DNA of 64,000 nucleotides from Fuerstiella sp041398845 (GTDB lineage: Bacteria; Planctomycetota; Planctomycetia; Planctomycetales; Planctomycetaceae). How positions within the stretch are numbered: position 1 is the first letter of the stretch; each line of letters starts with the position of its first letter. The notes under the pieces were generated by a model. The model was not told the DNA's origin. It searched no databases and saw only the letters and a list, made by a program, of their open reading frames with translations. Positions 28,867 through 39,018 of the stretch are shown here, one piece after another. The stretch spans positions 496,001 through 560,000 of the forward strand of contig JAWKTZ010000006.1 of NCBI GenBank assembly GCA_041398845.1, written 5' to 3'. The position numbers and the translations under genes were made by a program.

Positions 28867-29619
28867 ATGTCACAGACCACACTTAGTGCTTCGTTGTCGG
28901 ATTTGTCGACCTCATCCACAGAATCTGCCAGATCCGCATGGTCGAACCGGGCTCAGATTGACGAATTTGACTATGCCCCGGTTTCTCCATGGGGTCCCGT
29001 CGCAGTAGTGCTCGGAATCGGCAGTCTGACCGGCCTCACCAACAGTGTGTTCGGCCTGGGACTGGCGTTTGTCGGCGTTGTGGTGGGAATCGTGGCCTTC
29101 TTTCGTATTCGAGCATCCAGCGGAGCTGTTCGCGGAACCGGGTTTGCGGCGACGGGAATGGTGATGGCGCTGCTGTGTCTCACGCTGGGCTCAGTCAAGC
29201 TGGCCAACGCCTATGAAACGGAATGTCCGGAAGGATTTCTGCGAGTCAACTTTCCCAATGAAATCTCAAAAAAGGAATTCGTGTATTACGGTGGCGGAGC
29301 TCGTCGACTGCATCCGGATGTCGCAAAATTTATCGGCCAGAAGGTCTTCCTGAAGGGTTTCATGTGGCAGACGCAGTATGACGAAGGGCTGACCAGCTTT
29401 GTATTGCTGAAAGACAATGGCGAATGCTGTTTCGGAGGCAAGCCCAAACCGTTTGACATGATGGTAGTCCATATGGCAGAAGGTACCTCAACGCGAGCTT
29501 ACAACGGCATGGTGGCGGTGGCAGGCATTCTGAATGCCAATGTCAAAGCGGGTGAAGAAGAACCGGTCTATACACTTGATGAAACGGTGCTGGTGGAAGA
29601 AGCTCGAACGTCCTTTTGA
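28867..29619 (+). CDS. Membrane protein with C-terminal DUF3299-like domain
   Basis: 250 residues from ATG 28867. A soluble N-terminus of about 45 residues precedes two or three membrane segments (about 48-112; LGIGSLTGLTNSVFGLGLAF is one), the DUF4190-like arrangement. The C-terminal 130 residues (KGFMWQTQYDEGLTSFVLLK, then GECCFGGKP) follow the pattern of DUF3299 proteins. The next gene carries the same C-terminal domain on a lipoprotein, so the two probably work together in the cell envelope. Function unknown. Confidence 0.78.
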   Translation: MSQTTLSASLSDLSTSSTESARSAWSNRAQIDEFDYAPVSPWGPVAVVLGIGSLTGLTNSVFGLGLAFVGVVVGIVAFFRIRASSGAVRGTGFAATGMVMALLCLTLGSVKLANAYETECPEGFLRVNFPNEISKKEFVYYGGGARRLHPDVAKFIGQKVFLKGFMWQTQYDEGLTSFVLLKDNGECCFGGKPKPFDMMVVHMAEGTSTRAYNGMVAVAGILNANVKAGEEEPVYTLDETVLVEEARTSF

Positions 29620-29670
29620 CGGTGCCGTGGAATTGAGATTCCCAGGACATTCTCACAGGAGTCGCTGAAA

Positions 29671-30510
29671 ATGGATGTCGGCAAAATCAACGTTGTCGTC
29701 GGCTGCAGCCTGTTTGCCTGCGTCATCAGCTTGGGCTGTTCGGAATCTCGAGGCTACGTCGACTACGCATCGATCCCCGCTCCCAAAGCTGCGCCAGCCA
29801 CGGCAGCGAATGATGATGCAACAAACGCGAACGACACTGCGGAACCCGTCGATGGGTCACAGGCACCCGCTCAGGAATCGAGCCCGGATGCGGCTCAGTC
29901 AAAGTCCGACACGGTTCAACCAGCAGTCGCAGTGACGGACGACAAGGCGGGCAGCGAAGTTATCCCGGCTGCGAACAGCATTGCCGGCGACTCGCCACAG
30001 TCGACCGCAGAACCCACCGGAGACGCCACTGCCGTGGCCAACTATGACGACGTGGATTCGTCCGAACCTCTGGAAATCAAACTGCTGGTTCCTGAAAAGA
30101 GGTTCCGTCCTGAAGGTGACAGTGGCAGCCTGCGAGTTTCTTACGATGATATCGATCTGCTGAAAGTGCTGAATATGCAACCTGTTCCGGTGGATGCCGT
30201 CGAACACTTTCCGAAGTGGCTGTCAGACCTCGATGGTCAGCCCATTCGAATTCGCGGCTTCATGTATCCCACGTTCGAAGCCACTGGTCTCACACGGTTC
30301 ACTCTTGCTCGCGACAACGGCATCTGCTGCTTTGTGCGAGAACCGAAAATCTACGACATCATCGCCGTTCGCCTGGCGGACGGAGTCACGTCCGACTATA
30401 TCGACAATAAGCCGTTTGACGTCGAAGGTACGTTCCGGATTGTTCCGGAAGCCGACGACGAAGAGCTGTATCAACTGTATCGTATTGAAGATGCGAAAGT
30501 GCTGCGTTAA
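29671..30510 (+). CDS. Lipoprotein with DUF3299-like domain
   Basis: 279 residues. The signal peptide ends in a lipobox (ISLGC, Cys23). Residues 30-130 are a low-complexity Ala/Asp/Thr-rich linker. The C-terminal 110 residues (RIRGFMYPTFEATGLTRFTL, then GICCFVREPKIYDII) align with the C-terminal domain of the preceding gene, 51 bp upstream. The stop codon (30508-30510) overlaps the stop of the convergent gene (30507-30509) inside a TTAA tetranucleotide. Function unknown. Confidence 0.8.
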   Translation: MDVGKINVVVGCSLFACVISLGCSESRGYVDYASIPAPKAAPATAANDDATNANDTAEPVDGSQAPAQESSPDAAQSKSDTVQPAVAVTDDKAGSEVIPAANSIAGDSPQSTAEPTGDATAVANYDDVDSSEPLEIKLLVPEKRFRPEGDSGSLRVSYDDIDLLKVLNMQPVPVDAVEHFPKWLSDLDGQPIRIRGFMYPTFEATGLTRFTLARDNGICCFVREPKIYDIIAVRLADGVTSDYIDNKPFDVEGTFRIVPEADDEELYQLYRIEDAKVLR

Positions 30511-32480
30511 CCGGCTGACGCGTCCCACCACTCGGCATCCACGCAACGTGCAGCAAGCTGAGTAATCACGTCCGTCGGCAGATCATCGCCACCTGGTGCT
30601 GCTGTATCAGCAGCGTGCTGAGCACCTGCGTCGTCCTGCGGCGAAACGACGGCAGCGTAAATGTCCTGCTGATTGGCGGCACGTGCAGGAATCGTGTCGT
30701 CCGGCTGCCGGACGGCCGCTTTCTCGGGCATGTCGGACACGTCTGGAACCACGTTCAGGTTCAGACTCACCAGACTGGTGTCCACATCGTCGCTCGATTC
30801 TGTGCTTGCAATGCCGCCGATGAAATCAACCGGAGCACTCCAGGCACTGGTGCTGCCATCGACCAGAACGGCTCGCACCCAGACCCGATAGGTTCCGTCC
30901 GGCAATGGGGCCGAACCTGGCAAAGCCGGATCGATCGGCTGGAACGACGTTCCCGTAATTCCATCCACATTGATGAACGTAAAGTCGCCACCGATCTGAG
31001 CCACCCAGATTGTGTATGACACGGCATCGCTGCGTCCAACCCATGAAAAGATCGGAAAATCGACAACTTCGTTGGGTTCAGGAGCCGTAATCACAGGGGC
31101 ACCGCCTGTGGCCTGGAAGGTCAATGGCTGGCTCCAGGAAGACAGCCTTCCCTGAGTATCAATTGCTCGCACCCAGACGGTATACGACCCTTCCGGAAGA
31201 TCAGCAGGAACAGTGAAGTTGGTCGCGATGCTGCGAGTTGACAGAAATGGTGGCTTGGAATTGAACTTATGAATCAGGACGTCATAAGTGGCAGCTCCGT
31301 GAATTTCCGTCCATTCGATGGTTGGACGCGGGCTGGTCACAAACCCCTGCTCGCCGGTTGGCCCGGTGATCGTTGGCGGAATCAGAGTCCGGAAGCGACT
31401 CTCTGCACTCCATGCACCGTAAACGATCGGGCCGGTGACAATCTCTGTTGAGGTCGCGGCATCCGTGTCGAGGATGTCTTCCCGAATGGCTCGTACCCAG
31501 AACGAATATTCGCCCGTCCGCAGGTTCTCGGGAATCTGAAACGAATTTGTATCGACGATTTCCTCTTCGTACAAAGGATTGTCCAGTCCACCACGGTTGC
31601 GGTCGATCACCAGAACTTCGTATTCAGTCGCTCCCGTAACGGCGTCCCATGTCAGCAATGGGGCAGCATAAAAGGTCGGAGCGGCGGGACTCAGGTTGTC
31701 GGGGCGTGGCCCGGCATCAAACGTGTATGGCTGGCTCCATCGCGAAAACGTTCCATCCTGCCCGAGTGAACGAACCCAGACTCGATAGCGTCCCATCGGC
31801 AGATCACTGCTGTCCGGAATCTGGTAGGAACGCACTTCCTGAAGGATCTGATCACCGTTTGCGTCGAGCACCGGATCGCCATCGGCATCAAGGATCGGTG
31901 TTAAGTTGTCCACAGAAAAACGACGGACTTCACCCGTGGACACGTCGGTCATCCAGATCTGAAAACGACGGACGCCGTTGGCCGATGCCCACTGGATTTC
32001 CGGCGTATCGGTTGGCGTCAGATGTCGCGGTTCAACTCCGACAGGACCAGTGACGGTCGGCGTCACATTCAGGCGGAAATCACGGCCGCTTGACCATGCG
32101 GATCGAGTCCCATCGGCCAGGTTGGCTCGAGCCCAGACGCGCATGCGCCCCTGAGAAAGACTGGTTACGGGTACGTCGATCGTAGTGTCGGTCACGGGCG
32201 TCTGCAGTTCAGGCACATCAATGCGCTGAAAGCTTTCGAGGCTGCTGACCCAGATCTCATAAGAAACCGCGTTGTCGACGGCTTCCCATGAAAACTGCAC
32301 CGTGGATTCAGCGCCAGCGACTTCAGCCGCCACATCGATCGTACCGGTGGGCGTCAGAATACCGGGAACCGTTGTCAGCAGCAGCCGGGATTCAAAGGTC
32401 TCAATTTCGGCTGGTGCGGAAATGTGTTGCTGTCGTCGACGAGTATTCGCGCGGCGGTTTGGTCGGGAAGGCAAATTCAT
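30507..32480 (-). CDS. Secreted Fn3-like repeat protein with ESRLLLT N-terminus
   Basis: 657 residues. The N-terminus has an arginine-rich stretch and then ETFESRLLLT, the LEPR-XLL-type motif found at the start of many exported planctomycete proteins. About residues 45-580 contain five beta-sandwich repeats, each with a YxVWVRA-type strand followed by a WS motif (RMRVWARANLADGTRSAWSS, RYRVWVRSLGQDGTFSRWSQ, and three more), as in fibronectin type III domains. The C-terminal 75 residues are acidic and low-complexity. Surface or secreted adhesion is likely; no enzyme domain is seen. Confidence 0.82.
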   Translation of the reverse strand: MNLPSRPNRRANTRRRQQHISAPAEIETFESRLLLTTVPGILTPTGTIDVAAEVAGAESTVQFSWEAVDNAVSYEIWVSSLESFQRIDVPELQTPVTDTTIDVPVTSLSQGRMRVWARANLADGTRSAWSSGRDFRLNVTPTVTGPVGVEPRHLTPTDTPEIQWASANGVRRFQIWMTDVSTGEVRRFSVDNLTPILDADGDPVLDANGDQILQEVRSYQIPDSSDLPMGRYRVWVRSLGQDGTFSRWSQPYTFDAGPRPDNLSPAAPTFYAAPLLTWDAVTGATEYEVLVIDRNRGGLDNPLYEEEIVDTNSFQIPENLRTGEYSFWVRAIREDILDTDAATSTEIVTGPIVYGAWSAESRFRTLIPPTITGPTGEQGFVTSPRPTIEWTEIHGAATYDVLIHKFNSKPPFLSTRSIATNFTVPADLPEGSYTVWVRAIDTQGRLSSWSQPLTFQATGGAPVITAPEPNEVVDFPIFSWVGRSDAVSYTIWVAQIGGDFTFINVDGITGTSFQPIDPALPGSAPLPDGTYRVWVRAVLVDGSTSAWSAPVDFIGGIASTESSDDVDTSLVSLNLNVVPDVSDMPEKAAVRQPDDTIPARAANQQDIYAAVVSPQDDAGAQHAADTAAPGGDDLPTDVITQLAARCVDAEWWDASAG

Positions 32481-32875
32481 AGTTCTGCGACTTTTTCTGA
32501 ACCGAGGACAATCAGGGCAGACCCCTTATCGATATCGCCTGAACGAAGGGCTGAAGTCGAAGGCACCACCGGCACAGCCGTTAAAACGCCTGGATTGATT
32601 CAAAGCCCGTTGGCCAGCTCTCGGCAATCCCGAAAAACTGCCCTGCCGGACTAGTTTCTGTAACCGACAAATTCAACGGCTGACCAGCGGTTGGCCTGTT
32701 TCCTGCGGCAGTTTCGGCCGCCAAAGTACGACGCGACGACTGGCTTGTTCCAACACGATTCCGAACGTTTGAGCCTAAGTTGAGCGATTTTCAGGTTGTG
32801 TTTTTCTATGGTCGCGAAACCTGGTATCATTTTTCGGGACAAACCTGCCTTCACCAATCCCTCTCGAATCCTGCC
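32481..32875. other. Intergenic region between divergent genes
   Basis: About 395 bp between the Fn3-like protein start and the DUF1549 gene start. No gene, RNA or repeat was recognised. It should contain promoters for both divergent genes. An open frame begins at 32780 in phase with the DUF1549 gene, but the signal peptide supports 32876. Confidence 0.5.
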
Positions 32876-35731
32876 ATGACATTCTCTGTCCGCATCGTGA
32901 TCATCGCCGCCTGCACCATGGCAACGATTGCCACCGCAGCCGATGAACGCAGTGCGCCAGACGATGCAGCGAAACGCGAATTCTTTGAAACCCGAATTCG
33001 TCCGGTTCTGATTCAACACTGTTATCAGTGCCATTCTGCCGACGCAAAGACAATCCGGGGCGGATTGTTGCTGGATTCCCGCGACGGAGTCATTCAGGGT
33101 GGTGAATCCGGAGCGGCCGTGATTCCCGGAAATCCCGACGACAGCCTGCTGCTTTCATCACTGAAACACGAATCGTTCGAAATGCCTCCGGATCGCAGGC
33201 TGCCGGATTCCGTGGTGGCCGACTTCGAAAAATGGATTCTGGACGGAGCCGTTGATCCTCGCCAGGGTGGTACTACCATCCAGCGGCACACGATCGATCT
33301 GGAAGAAGGTCGCCGATTCTGGTGCTTTCAGCCAGTGCTCGCTCCTGACGTTCCGGACACTCAGGATTCATGGTGCCGCACCGATATTGATCGCCTGATT
33401 GCTGAGCGATATCGCCGCGAGAAGGTCATGCCCGGATCCGACGCTGCGCCTGAAGAAGTGCTGCGGCGACTGTACTTCGGACTCATCGGACTGCCTCCGA
33501 CCATCGATCAGATCAGCCATTTCGTTCAACAATGGCAGTTGGACCCGGACAAGGCCATCGCCGAAACGGCCGACGAACTTCTGGCTTCGCCGCACTTCGG
33601 CGAACGCTGGGGACGCCACTGGCTGGATGTCACTCGCTTTGCGGAATCCAGTGGCGGGGGACGCAGCCTGATGTTTCCACATGCGTGGCGTTTTCGAGAC
33701 TACGTGATCAGGTCCTTTAACGACGACAAGCCATTTGATCGGCTCGTCAGGGAACACATTGCCGGTGATCTGCTGGCATGGGAAACCGAAGCCCGGCATG
33801 ATGATCAGGTCACCGGTGTCGGCTATCTGACGCTGGGGCCGACCAACTATGAACAGCAGGACAAGGAACTGCTGAGAATGGAAGTTGTTGACGAACAGGT
33901 CGACACAATCGGACGCACGTTTCTGGGACTCACGCTGGGCTGTGCTCGCTGCCACGATCACAAGTTCGACCCGGTTCCCACAGCCGACTATTACGCGATG
34001 GCCGGAATCTTTCGCAGCACCGAAACACTGACTCCCGGCAATGTCAGCGGATATGTCACAACATCGCTCAAAGCCGACAGCGATGCTCAGCGTATGGAAG
34101 CGTGGCAGACCGCAGAAGCCGCTCTGACAACGGAAATCAAAGCTCTGAAAAAACAGTTGCGGGTTACTCGACCGACCGTTGAAAAACATCTGCAGGCCGC
34201 TTCGTTTCCGGGAATTGTCATCGATGACGAACAGGCCGTTTTTGAGGGCGAATGGACGCGTTCGTCCTTTCTGGCTCCGTTTGTAGCGGCTGGCTATCAC
34301 CATGATCAGGCGGGGAAAGCAGGACGTCGCGTTCGGTTTGAAGCGACTCTGCCAGCCAGTGGGATGTATCACGTTCGATTGTGTCACAACTACGCCGACA
34401 GCCGATGCAACCGCGTGCCGGTGCAGGTCCACCATGCCGATGGCGTGACCGTCGCGGAGATCAATCAGCAGCTTGTTCCGGCAGACGGCGTGTTTTCAGA
34501 AGTCGGCGTGTTTCGTTTTGAAGCCGGCCAGGCAGCAATGGTGTCGATCGATGCAGAAAAGTCCGGGCCGGGAGTCATCATCATTGACGCGCTGCAGTTT
34601 CTGCCCGTAGCGAAGGAATCGTCGGAAACAACATCAACTGACGATGCGGACGCCAGGGTGAAGACCGCTGCACTGTCGAAGCGACTGACGAAACTCGAAG
34701 CTGAACTCAAACAGCACGCCAAATCAAAACCCACAGTGCCTCAGGCGATGGGCGTCCGCGATATGCCGGAACCCGCCGACTGGCACATTCATATTCGAGG
34801 CGGCATTCGCAACCTTGGTGACCTTGTCCCTCGCGGGTTCCTGTCCGTCGCCACTGCGTCCGATGCGGCGCCCGAAATCACCGTCGGCGAAAGCGGTCGA
34901 CGTGAACTGGCCGACTGGATTGCATCGCCTGACAACCCGCTCACGTCGCGAGTCTTTGTCAACCGTGTCTGGCTGAAACTGATTGGCGAAGGACTGGTGC
35001 GAACTCCGGACAACTTTGGAAAGACGGGCCGCCTGCCAACTCATCCGGAACTTCTCGACCATCTGGCATTCACATTTGTCCATGACGACCGTTGGTCCGT
35101 CAAAAAACTGATTCGCAGAATTGTCGTTTCCCGAATCTACCGGCTGTCGTCATCACCGTCGCCGGCCGATCCGGACAATCTGCTGCTGACGCGAGGCTTT
35201 CGGCGGCGTCTGGAAGCCGAAGCTCTGCGAGACGCCATGCTGCAGGTCAGCGGCCAACTGGATCTGCAGACCAGGGGCGGACTCACGATTCGCAGGATCA
35301 CGGCGTACGACAACGGCTATGACCACGACGGAGCAGGGGACCGGTTCCGAAGCGTGTACGTGCCGTTCTTCCGCAACTCACTGCCGGACGTGTTTCTGGA
35401 ATTCGATATTGCCAACCCCAATCTCGTGACGGGAAGACGCAATGTCAGCAACCTGCCGTCACAATCTCTGTTTCTTCTGAACAGCCCGTTTGTGATGGAA
35501 CAGTCAGAACACGCCGCTCGACATTTTCTGCAGACGGCATCGGCCGATCCGGCGGCCATCGATCACATGATTGACCAGGCATGGCTGACTGCTGTCGGTC
35601 GAGCTGCCAGTGATCAGGAACGGTTACCGGTCGTGCAGTTACTGAACGCGCATGGGCACGATTCCCATTCGGCATGGACGGCCGTGTTTCAGGCATTGTT
35701 TGGCTCGATGGATTTTCGCTATCTGGAATAA
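32876..35731 (+). CDS. PSCyt1-DUF1549-DUF1553 (PSD1) protein with golvesin-like insert (second pair)
   Basis: 951 residues from ATG 32876, where a signal peptide starts (MTFSVRIVIIAACTM). Order: cytochrome c-like PSCyt1 domain with CYQCH near residue 45, DUF1549 with CARCHDHKFDP, an insert resembling a golvesin/xanthan-lyase carbohydrate-binding beta domain (GMYHVRLCHNYADSRCNRVP), and DUF1553 (WIASPDNPLTSRVFVNRVW). Compared with the first pair in this window, the discoidin-like module is absent. Its stop overlaps the start of the DUF1501 gene by one base (TAATG). Confidence 0.93.
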   Translation: MTFSVRIVIIAACTMATIATAADERSAPDDAAKREFFETRIRPVLIQHCYQCHSADAKTIRGGLLLDSRDGVIQGGESGAAVIPGNPDDSLLLSSLKHESFEMPPDRRLPDSVVADFEKWILDGAVDPRQGGTTIQRHTIDLEEGRRFWCFQPVLAPDVPDTQDSWCRTDIDRLIAERYRREKVMPGSDAAPEEVLRRLYFGLIGLPPTIDQISHFVQQWQLDPDKAIAETADELLASPHFGERWGRHWLDVTRFAESSGGGRSLMFPHAWRFRDYVIRSFNDDKPFDRLVREHIAGDLLAWETEARHDDQVTGVGYLTLGPTNYEQQDKELLRMEVVDEQVDTIGRTFLGLTLGCARCHDHKFDPVPTADYYAMAGIFRSTETLTPGNVSGYVTTSLKADSDAQRMEAWQTAEAALTTEIKALKKQLRVTRPTVEKHLQAASFPGIVIDDEQAVFEGEWTRSSFLAPFVAAGYHHDQAGKAGRRVRFEATLPASGMYHVRLCHNYADSRCNRVPVQVHHADGVTVAEINQQLVPADGVFSEVGVFRFEAGQAAMVSIDAEKSGPGVIIIDALQFLPVAKESSETTSTDDADARVKTAALSKRLTKLEAELKQHAKSKPTVPQAMGVRDMPEPADWHIHIRGGIRNLGDLVPRGFLSVATASDAAPEITVGESGRRELADWIASPDNPLTSRVFVNRVWLKLIGEGLVRTPDNFGKTGRLPTHPELLDHLAFTFVHDDRWSVKKLIRRIVVSRIYRLSSSPSPADPDNLLLTRGFRRRLEAEALRDAMLQVSGQLDLQTRGGLTIRRITAYDNGYDHDGAGDRFRSVYVPFFRNSLPDVFLEFDIANPNLVTGRRNVSNLPSQSLFLLNSPFVMEQSEHAARHFLQTASADPAAIDHMIDQAWLTAVGRAASDQERLPVVQLLNAHGHDSHSAWTAVFQALFGSMDFRYLE

Positions 35732-37173
35732 TGGTGAAGACGATGCAACAACAGACAACCTCACGTCGATCATGGCTGCAGACTTCAGGCTGTGGCTTCG
35801 GTTCACTGGCACTGGGCGGATTGCTGGCGCAGCAGAAGGCGAATGCGGAAACAGAGGCCGCTCATTCACTGGTTCAGCAGCAGCCCATGTTTCCGGCGCG
35901 AGCCAAACGAGTCATCTTTATCTTCATGCAGGGTGGCCCCAGTCAGGTTGACAGCTTCGACTACAAGCCGGATCTGTTTGCTCGCGACGGAAAGACCATT
36001 GACTTCACCGGAGTCCGTTTCGGCACGTTTGGACAGGTGAGTCAGCGGTCACTGATGAAGCCGTTGTGGAAGTTTCGTCAGTATGGCGACTGTGGCCAGC
36101 ATGTGAGCGAGCTGTTTCCGGAAATCGCCAGGCATGTGGACGACCTGTGTTTTCTGAAAGGCATGCACACCGAAGGAGTGGCTCACGGGCCATCGACGTT
36201 GTTCCTGCACACCGGAGCCACCAATCTGGTGCGTCCGTCATTCGGGTCGTGGCTGATGTATGGCCTTGGCACGGAGAATCAGAATCTGCCCGGCTTTGTG
36301 CAGTTGCAGCCATCCGATACCAAAGGAGGACCTCGCAACTACGCCAGCGCGTTTCTGCCGTCGGTGTGTCAGGGAACAGCCATCGGGCGAGCGAACCGGT
36401 CCATTGATCAGATGACCATTGACCACATTCGCAATACTCAACTTTCCGAAGCAGAGACTCGGCAGCGTTTCCAGCTCACTCAGCAATTGAATCACGCTCA
36501 GTTACAGCGCAGAACAGAGGCGGACAACCATCTGGAAGCAGTCATCAAAAGCTACGAACTGGCCTGGCGCATGCAGGCCAAAGCTCCGGCCGTGCTGGAT
36601 CTGACATCAGAATCCCAGGCCACTCAGCAGATGTACGGCATCGGCAACGCTCCAACAGACGCCTTCGGAAAACAATGTCTGCTGGCTCGTCGGCTGTCGG
36701 AATCCGGCGTGCGATTTGTGCAGGTGAACTATGCCGATGAAAGCCCCAATCCTCGCTGGGACCAGCACAGCAACATGCCAAAACATATGGAACACGCGAC
36801 CGCCACAGACAAACCGGTGGCCGGACTGCTGGCCGACCTCAAACAGCGCGGTTTGCTGGAAGACACACTGGTGTGGTGGGGCGGAGAGTTCGGACGAACG
36901 CCGTTTTCGCAGAGCAACGATGGTCGCGACCACAATCCTCGAGGCTTCACGGTGTTTCTTGCCGGCGGCGGCATGAAACGCGGTTTCAGTTACGGAGCCA
37001 CGGACGAAATCGGACACGAAGCGGTCGAAGGCAAAGTTCACATGCACGACCTGCACGCGACCATCCTGCATGCTCTGGGTATTCATCACGAACAGTTGAC
37101 ATACCGACATGCCGGACGAGACTTCCGACTGACGGACATTTACGGGCGCGTGGTTGACGATCTGTTTGCGTAG
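35731..37173 (+). CDS. DUF1501 protein (second pair)
   Basis: 480 residues. I prefer ATG 35731, which overlaps the upstream stop in TAATG, over the in-frame ATG at 35674 that lies inside the upstream gene. The N-terminus carries a Tat signal (SRRSWLQTSGCGFGSLALGG). Landmarks of the family include FIFMQGGPSQVDSFDYKPDL, WWGGEFGRTPFSQ and GRDHNPRGFTVFLAGGG. The partner is the preceding DUF1549/DUF1553 protein. The pair and the following DUF1080 gene form a likely operon for polysaccharide processing, which is inference from context. Confidence 0.93.
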   Translation: MVKTMQQQTTSRRSWLQTSGCGFGSLALGGLLAQQKANAETEAAHSLVQQQPMFPARAKRVIFIFMQGGPSQVDSFDYKPDLFARDGKTIDFTGVRFGTFGQVSQRSLMKPLWKFRQYGDCGQHVSELFPEIARHVDDLCFLKGMHTEGVAHGPSTLFLHTGATNLVRPSFGSWLMYGLGTENQNLPGFVQLQPSDTKGGPRNYASAFLPSVCQGTAIGRANRSIDQMTIDHIRNTQLSEAETRQRFQLTQQLNHAQLQRRTEADNHLEAVIKSYELAWRMQAKAPAVLDLTSESQATQQMYGIGNAPTDAFGKQCLLARRLSESGVRFVQVNYADESPNPRWDQHSNMPKHMEHATATDKPVAGLLADLKQRGLLEDTLVWWGGEFGRTPFSQSNDGRDHNPRGFTVFLAGGGMKRGFSYGATDEIGHEAVEGKVHMHDLHATILHALGIHHEQLTYRHAGRDFRLTDIYGRVVDDLFA

Positions 37174-37243
37174 CCAGAGACCGCTGACTTTACACCGCGC
37201 GAAAGCCTCCAGCACGACACCTTTCCATCATTAGGCATGACCG

Positions 37244-37990
37244 ATGAATACCACGTCTCCCCTTGCGGCTCGTTGCATTCTGCTGACCGTCAGCATGCTG
37301 CTGCTGAATCACTCGATGTCCGCCGCCGATGACAAAAAACCGTCGGTAAAACAGGACGGCGGCAAAGTGGCAGACAAAGACGGCTGGAAACCACTGTTCA
37401 ACGGCAAAGACCTCACCGGCTGGAAGGTCACCAATTTTGGCGGTGAAGGGGAAGTCGTGCTGGAAGACGGCAATGTGGTGATTCGCCAGGGAGCTGATCT
37501 GTCGGGCATCACGTCGACCGCCAAAGATCTGCCGAAGACAAACTACGAAGTCGAATTCGAAGCTCAACGAGCTCTGGGCAACGACTTCTTCATCGGGCTG
37601 ACATTTCCCGTGCAGGACAGCAGCGCCAGCCTGATCTGTGGTGGGTGGGGAGGAGGCGTCTGTGGGATCTCCAGCCTGGACGGACTGGATGCGTCCGAAA
37701 ACGACACCACAACCTTTCGAGCATTCACCAATGGTGAGTGGCACAAGGTGCGAGTGAAAGTGACTCCGGAAAAGATTGAAGCATGGCTGGACGAAAACAA
37801 TATTGTCGACGTCGAAATCGCAGATCGCAAAGTTGACGTCCGATTTGAGGTCGAACTTTCCAAACCGATGGGTTTTTCCACTTATCAGTCGACAGCGTTT
37901 ATCCGCAACGCTCGAATGAGAACTCTGCCGACAGAACCTGCGGCCGATCCGGGAGCGAAAAAAGAAGGTGCCGCAAATTCAACGAAGTGA
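37244..37990 (+). CDS. DUF1080 (3-keto-disaccharide hydrolase-like) secreted protein
   Basis: 248 residues with a signal peptide (residues 1-27) and one DUF1080 domain, a concanavalin-like beta sandwich that starts with the diagnostic GWKPLFNGKDLTGWKV. Some members hydrolyse 3-keto-glycosides; many are uncharacterised. It starts 70 bp after the second DUF1501 gene in the same direction. A basic, Ala-rich tail of about 20 residues ends the protein. The call is by family; catalytic residues were not checked. Confidence 0.9.
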   Translation: MNTTSPLAARCILLTVSMLLLNHSMSAADDKKPSVKQDGGKVADKDGWKPLFNGKDLTGWKVTNFGGEGEVVLEDGNVVIRQGADLSGITSTAKDLPKTNYEVEFEAQRALGNDFFIGLTFPVQDSSASLICGGWGGGVCGISSLDGLDASENDTTTFRAFTNGEWHKVRVKVTPEKIEAWLDENNIVDVEIADRKVDVRFEVELSKPMGFSTYQSTAFIRNARMRTLPTEPAADPGAKKEGAANSTK

Positions 37991-38245
37991 AGCCCCGCGT
38001 TGGATTTCAGCAACGTCGCCACCGCCGGCCAATTCGGATGCGTGACGGAATTCCGATTCCGGACAAAGTCCGTGGATGCAAATTGGCAGGAAATCTTCAG
38101 GGATTCGCGGGCCGGGACCGACATCCCGCAGTTTGTGCAGAGAAGGTCCCGATTGCGGCACCGTGTTTGCTTTCGATGAAGACACGATCGCATGGAAACC
38201 TCGCAGGTCACCTTGTGGTGACTTTCCCTTTGTGGATGCACGCCT
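37991..38245. other. Intergenic stretch
   Basis: 255 bp after the DUF1080 gene. Open frames here have no ribosome site and no recognisable protein. Nothing else was seen. Confidence 0.4.
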
Positions 38246-39016
38246 TTGAAACTCGCGTACCTTGTTGAAGTCACAGCCCTGGTGTCAGCTCACAGCCGTC
38301 TGCTGATCGAACAGACGGATGAACTGTCGAACGTCCTGCTGGGCGACTATTACATTCATTCACGCAATCGATTCAATCGGTGGATGCGGGATCTGAATGA
38401 TCTGGAAAACGGTGTTGCCATTCGTGACCCGCTGCATCTGTTCGGACTCAGTCCGAAATTTCCCGCGATCATGTCGCTCACCGAACAGATTCTGGTGAAT
38501 GATCTGCTGAACCGCATCTGGACCGTCATTCTGGTCGCCTGCGATCGTCATCGCGGCGCAGAACGAATCGAACCTCTGGCCCGCAACGTGTTTCGCAGTC
38601 ACGAAACCGTCCGTCACAAAGCGCTGAGCCTCTGCATGCACGATTCCTCGCTCCATCCGGAACAGGTCCTTCAGATCAATCGGCTGAGAACATCATCCGA
38701 ACGCTGGTCCGATCTGCTGAACTGCGGACTGATGGCGGAATACAACCTGTGGATGTACGCATTTGACGAAACGCGAGCCCGGGAATTTCACCAGGACCGA
38801 TTTCATCAGGAACGCCTGATGCCGTCCAATGATCGCGCCTGGTCATTGATTCTGGCCGGACTGCGACACAGTTTCCCCGACGCCGACGGCCTTGCCGCTC
38901 CGGTGCATGACGACGACCGGATGATTGTCAGATCGATCATCGACTGTTTTCCCGGCGATACTCAAAGCATGGCCGTGTGGTCGCTGCCAACCATTCAGAA
39001 GTCGCATCTGCCGTAG
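38246..39016 (+). CDS. Hypothetical cytoplasmic protein
   Basis: 256 residues beginning MKLAYLVEVTALVSAHSRLL from a TTG codon; no clear ribosome site is visible and no upstream ATG is available, so the start is uncertain. The protein is soluble and mainly helical by composition, with no signal peptide, membrane segment or motif I recognise. The reading frame is long and ends cleanly before a convergent cytochrome gene (2 bp between the stops). I cannot assign a family. Confidence 0.65.
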   Translation: MKLAYLVEVTALVSAHSRLLIEQTDELSNVLLGDYYIHSRNRFNRWMRDLNDLENGVAIRDPLHLFGLSPKFPAIMSLTEQILVNDLLNRIWTVILVACDRHRGAERIEPLARNVFRSHETVRHKALSLCMHDSSLHPEQVLQINRLRTSSERWSDLLNCGLMAEYNLWMYAFDETRAREFHQDRFHQERLMPSNDRAWSLILAGLRHSFPDADGLAAPVHDDDRMIVRSIIDCFPGDTQSMAVWSLPTIQKSHLP

Positions 39017-39018
39017 AA

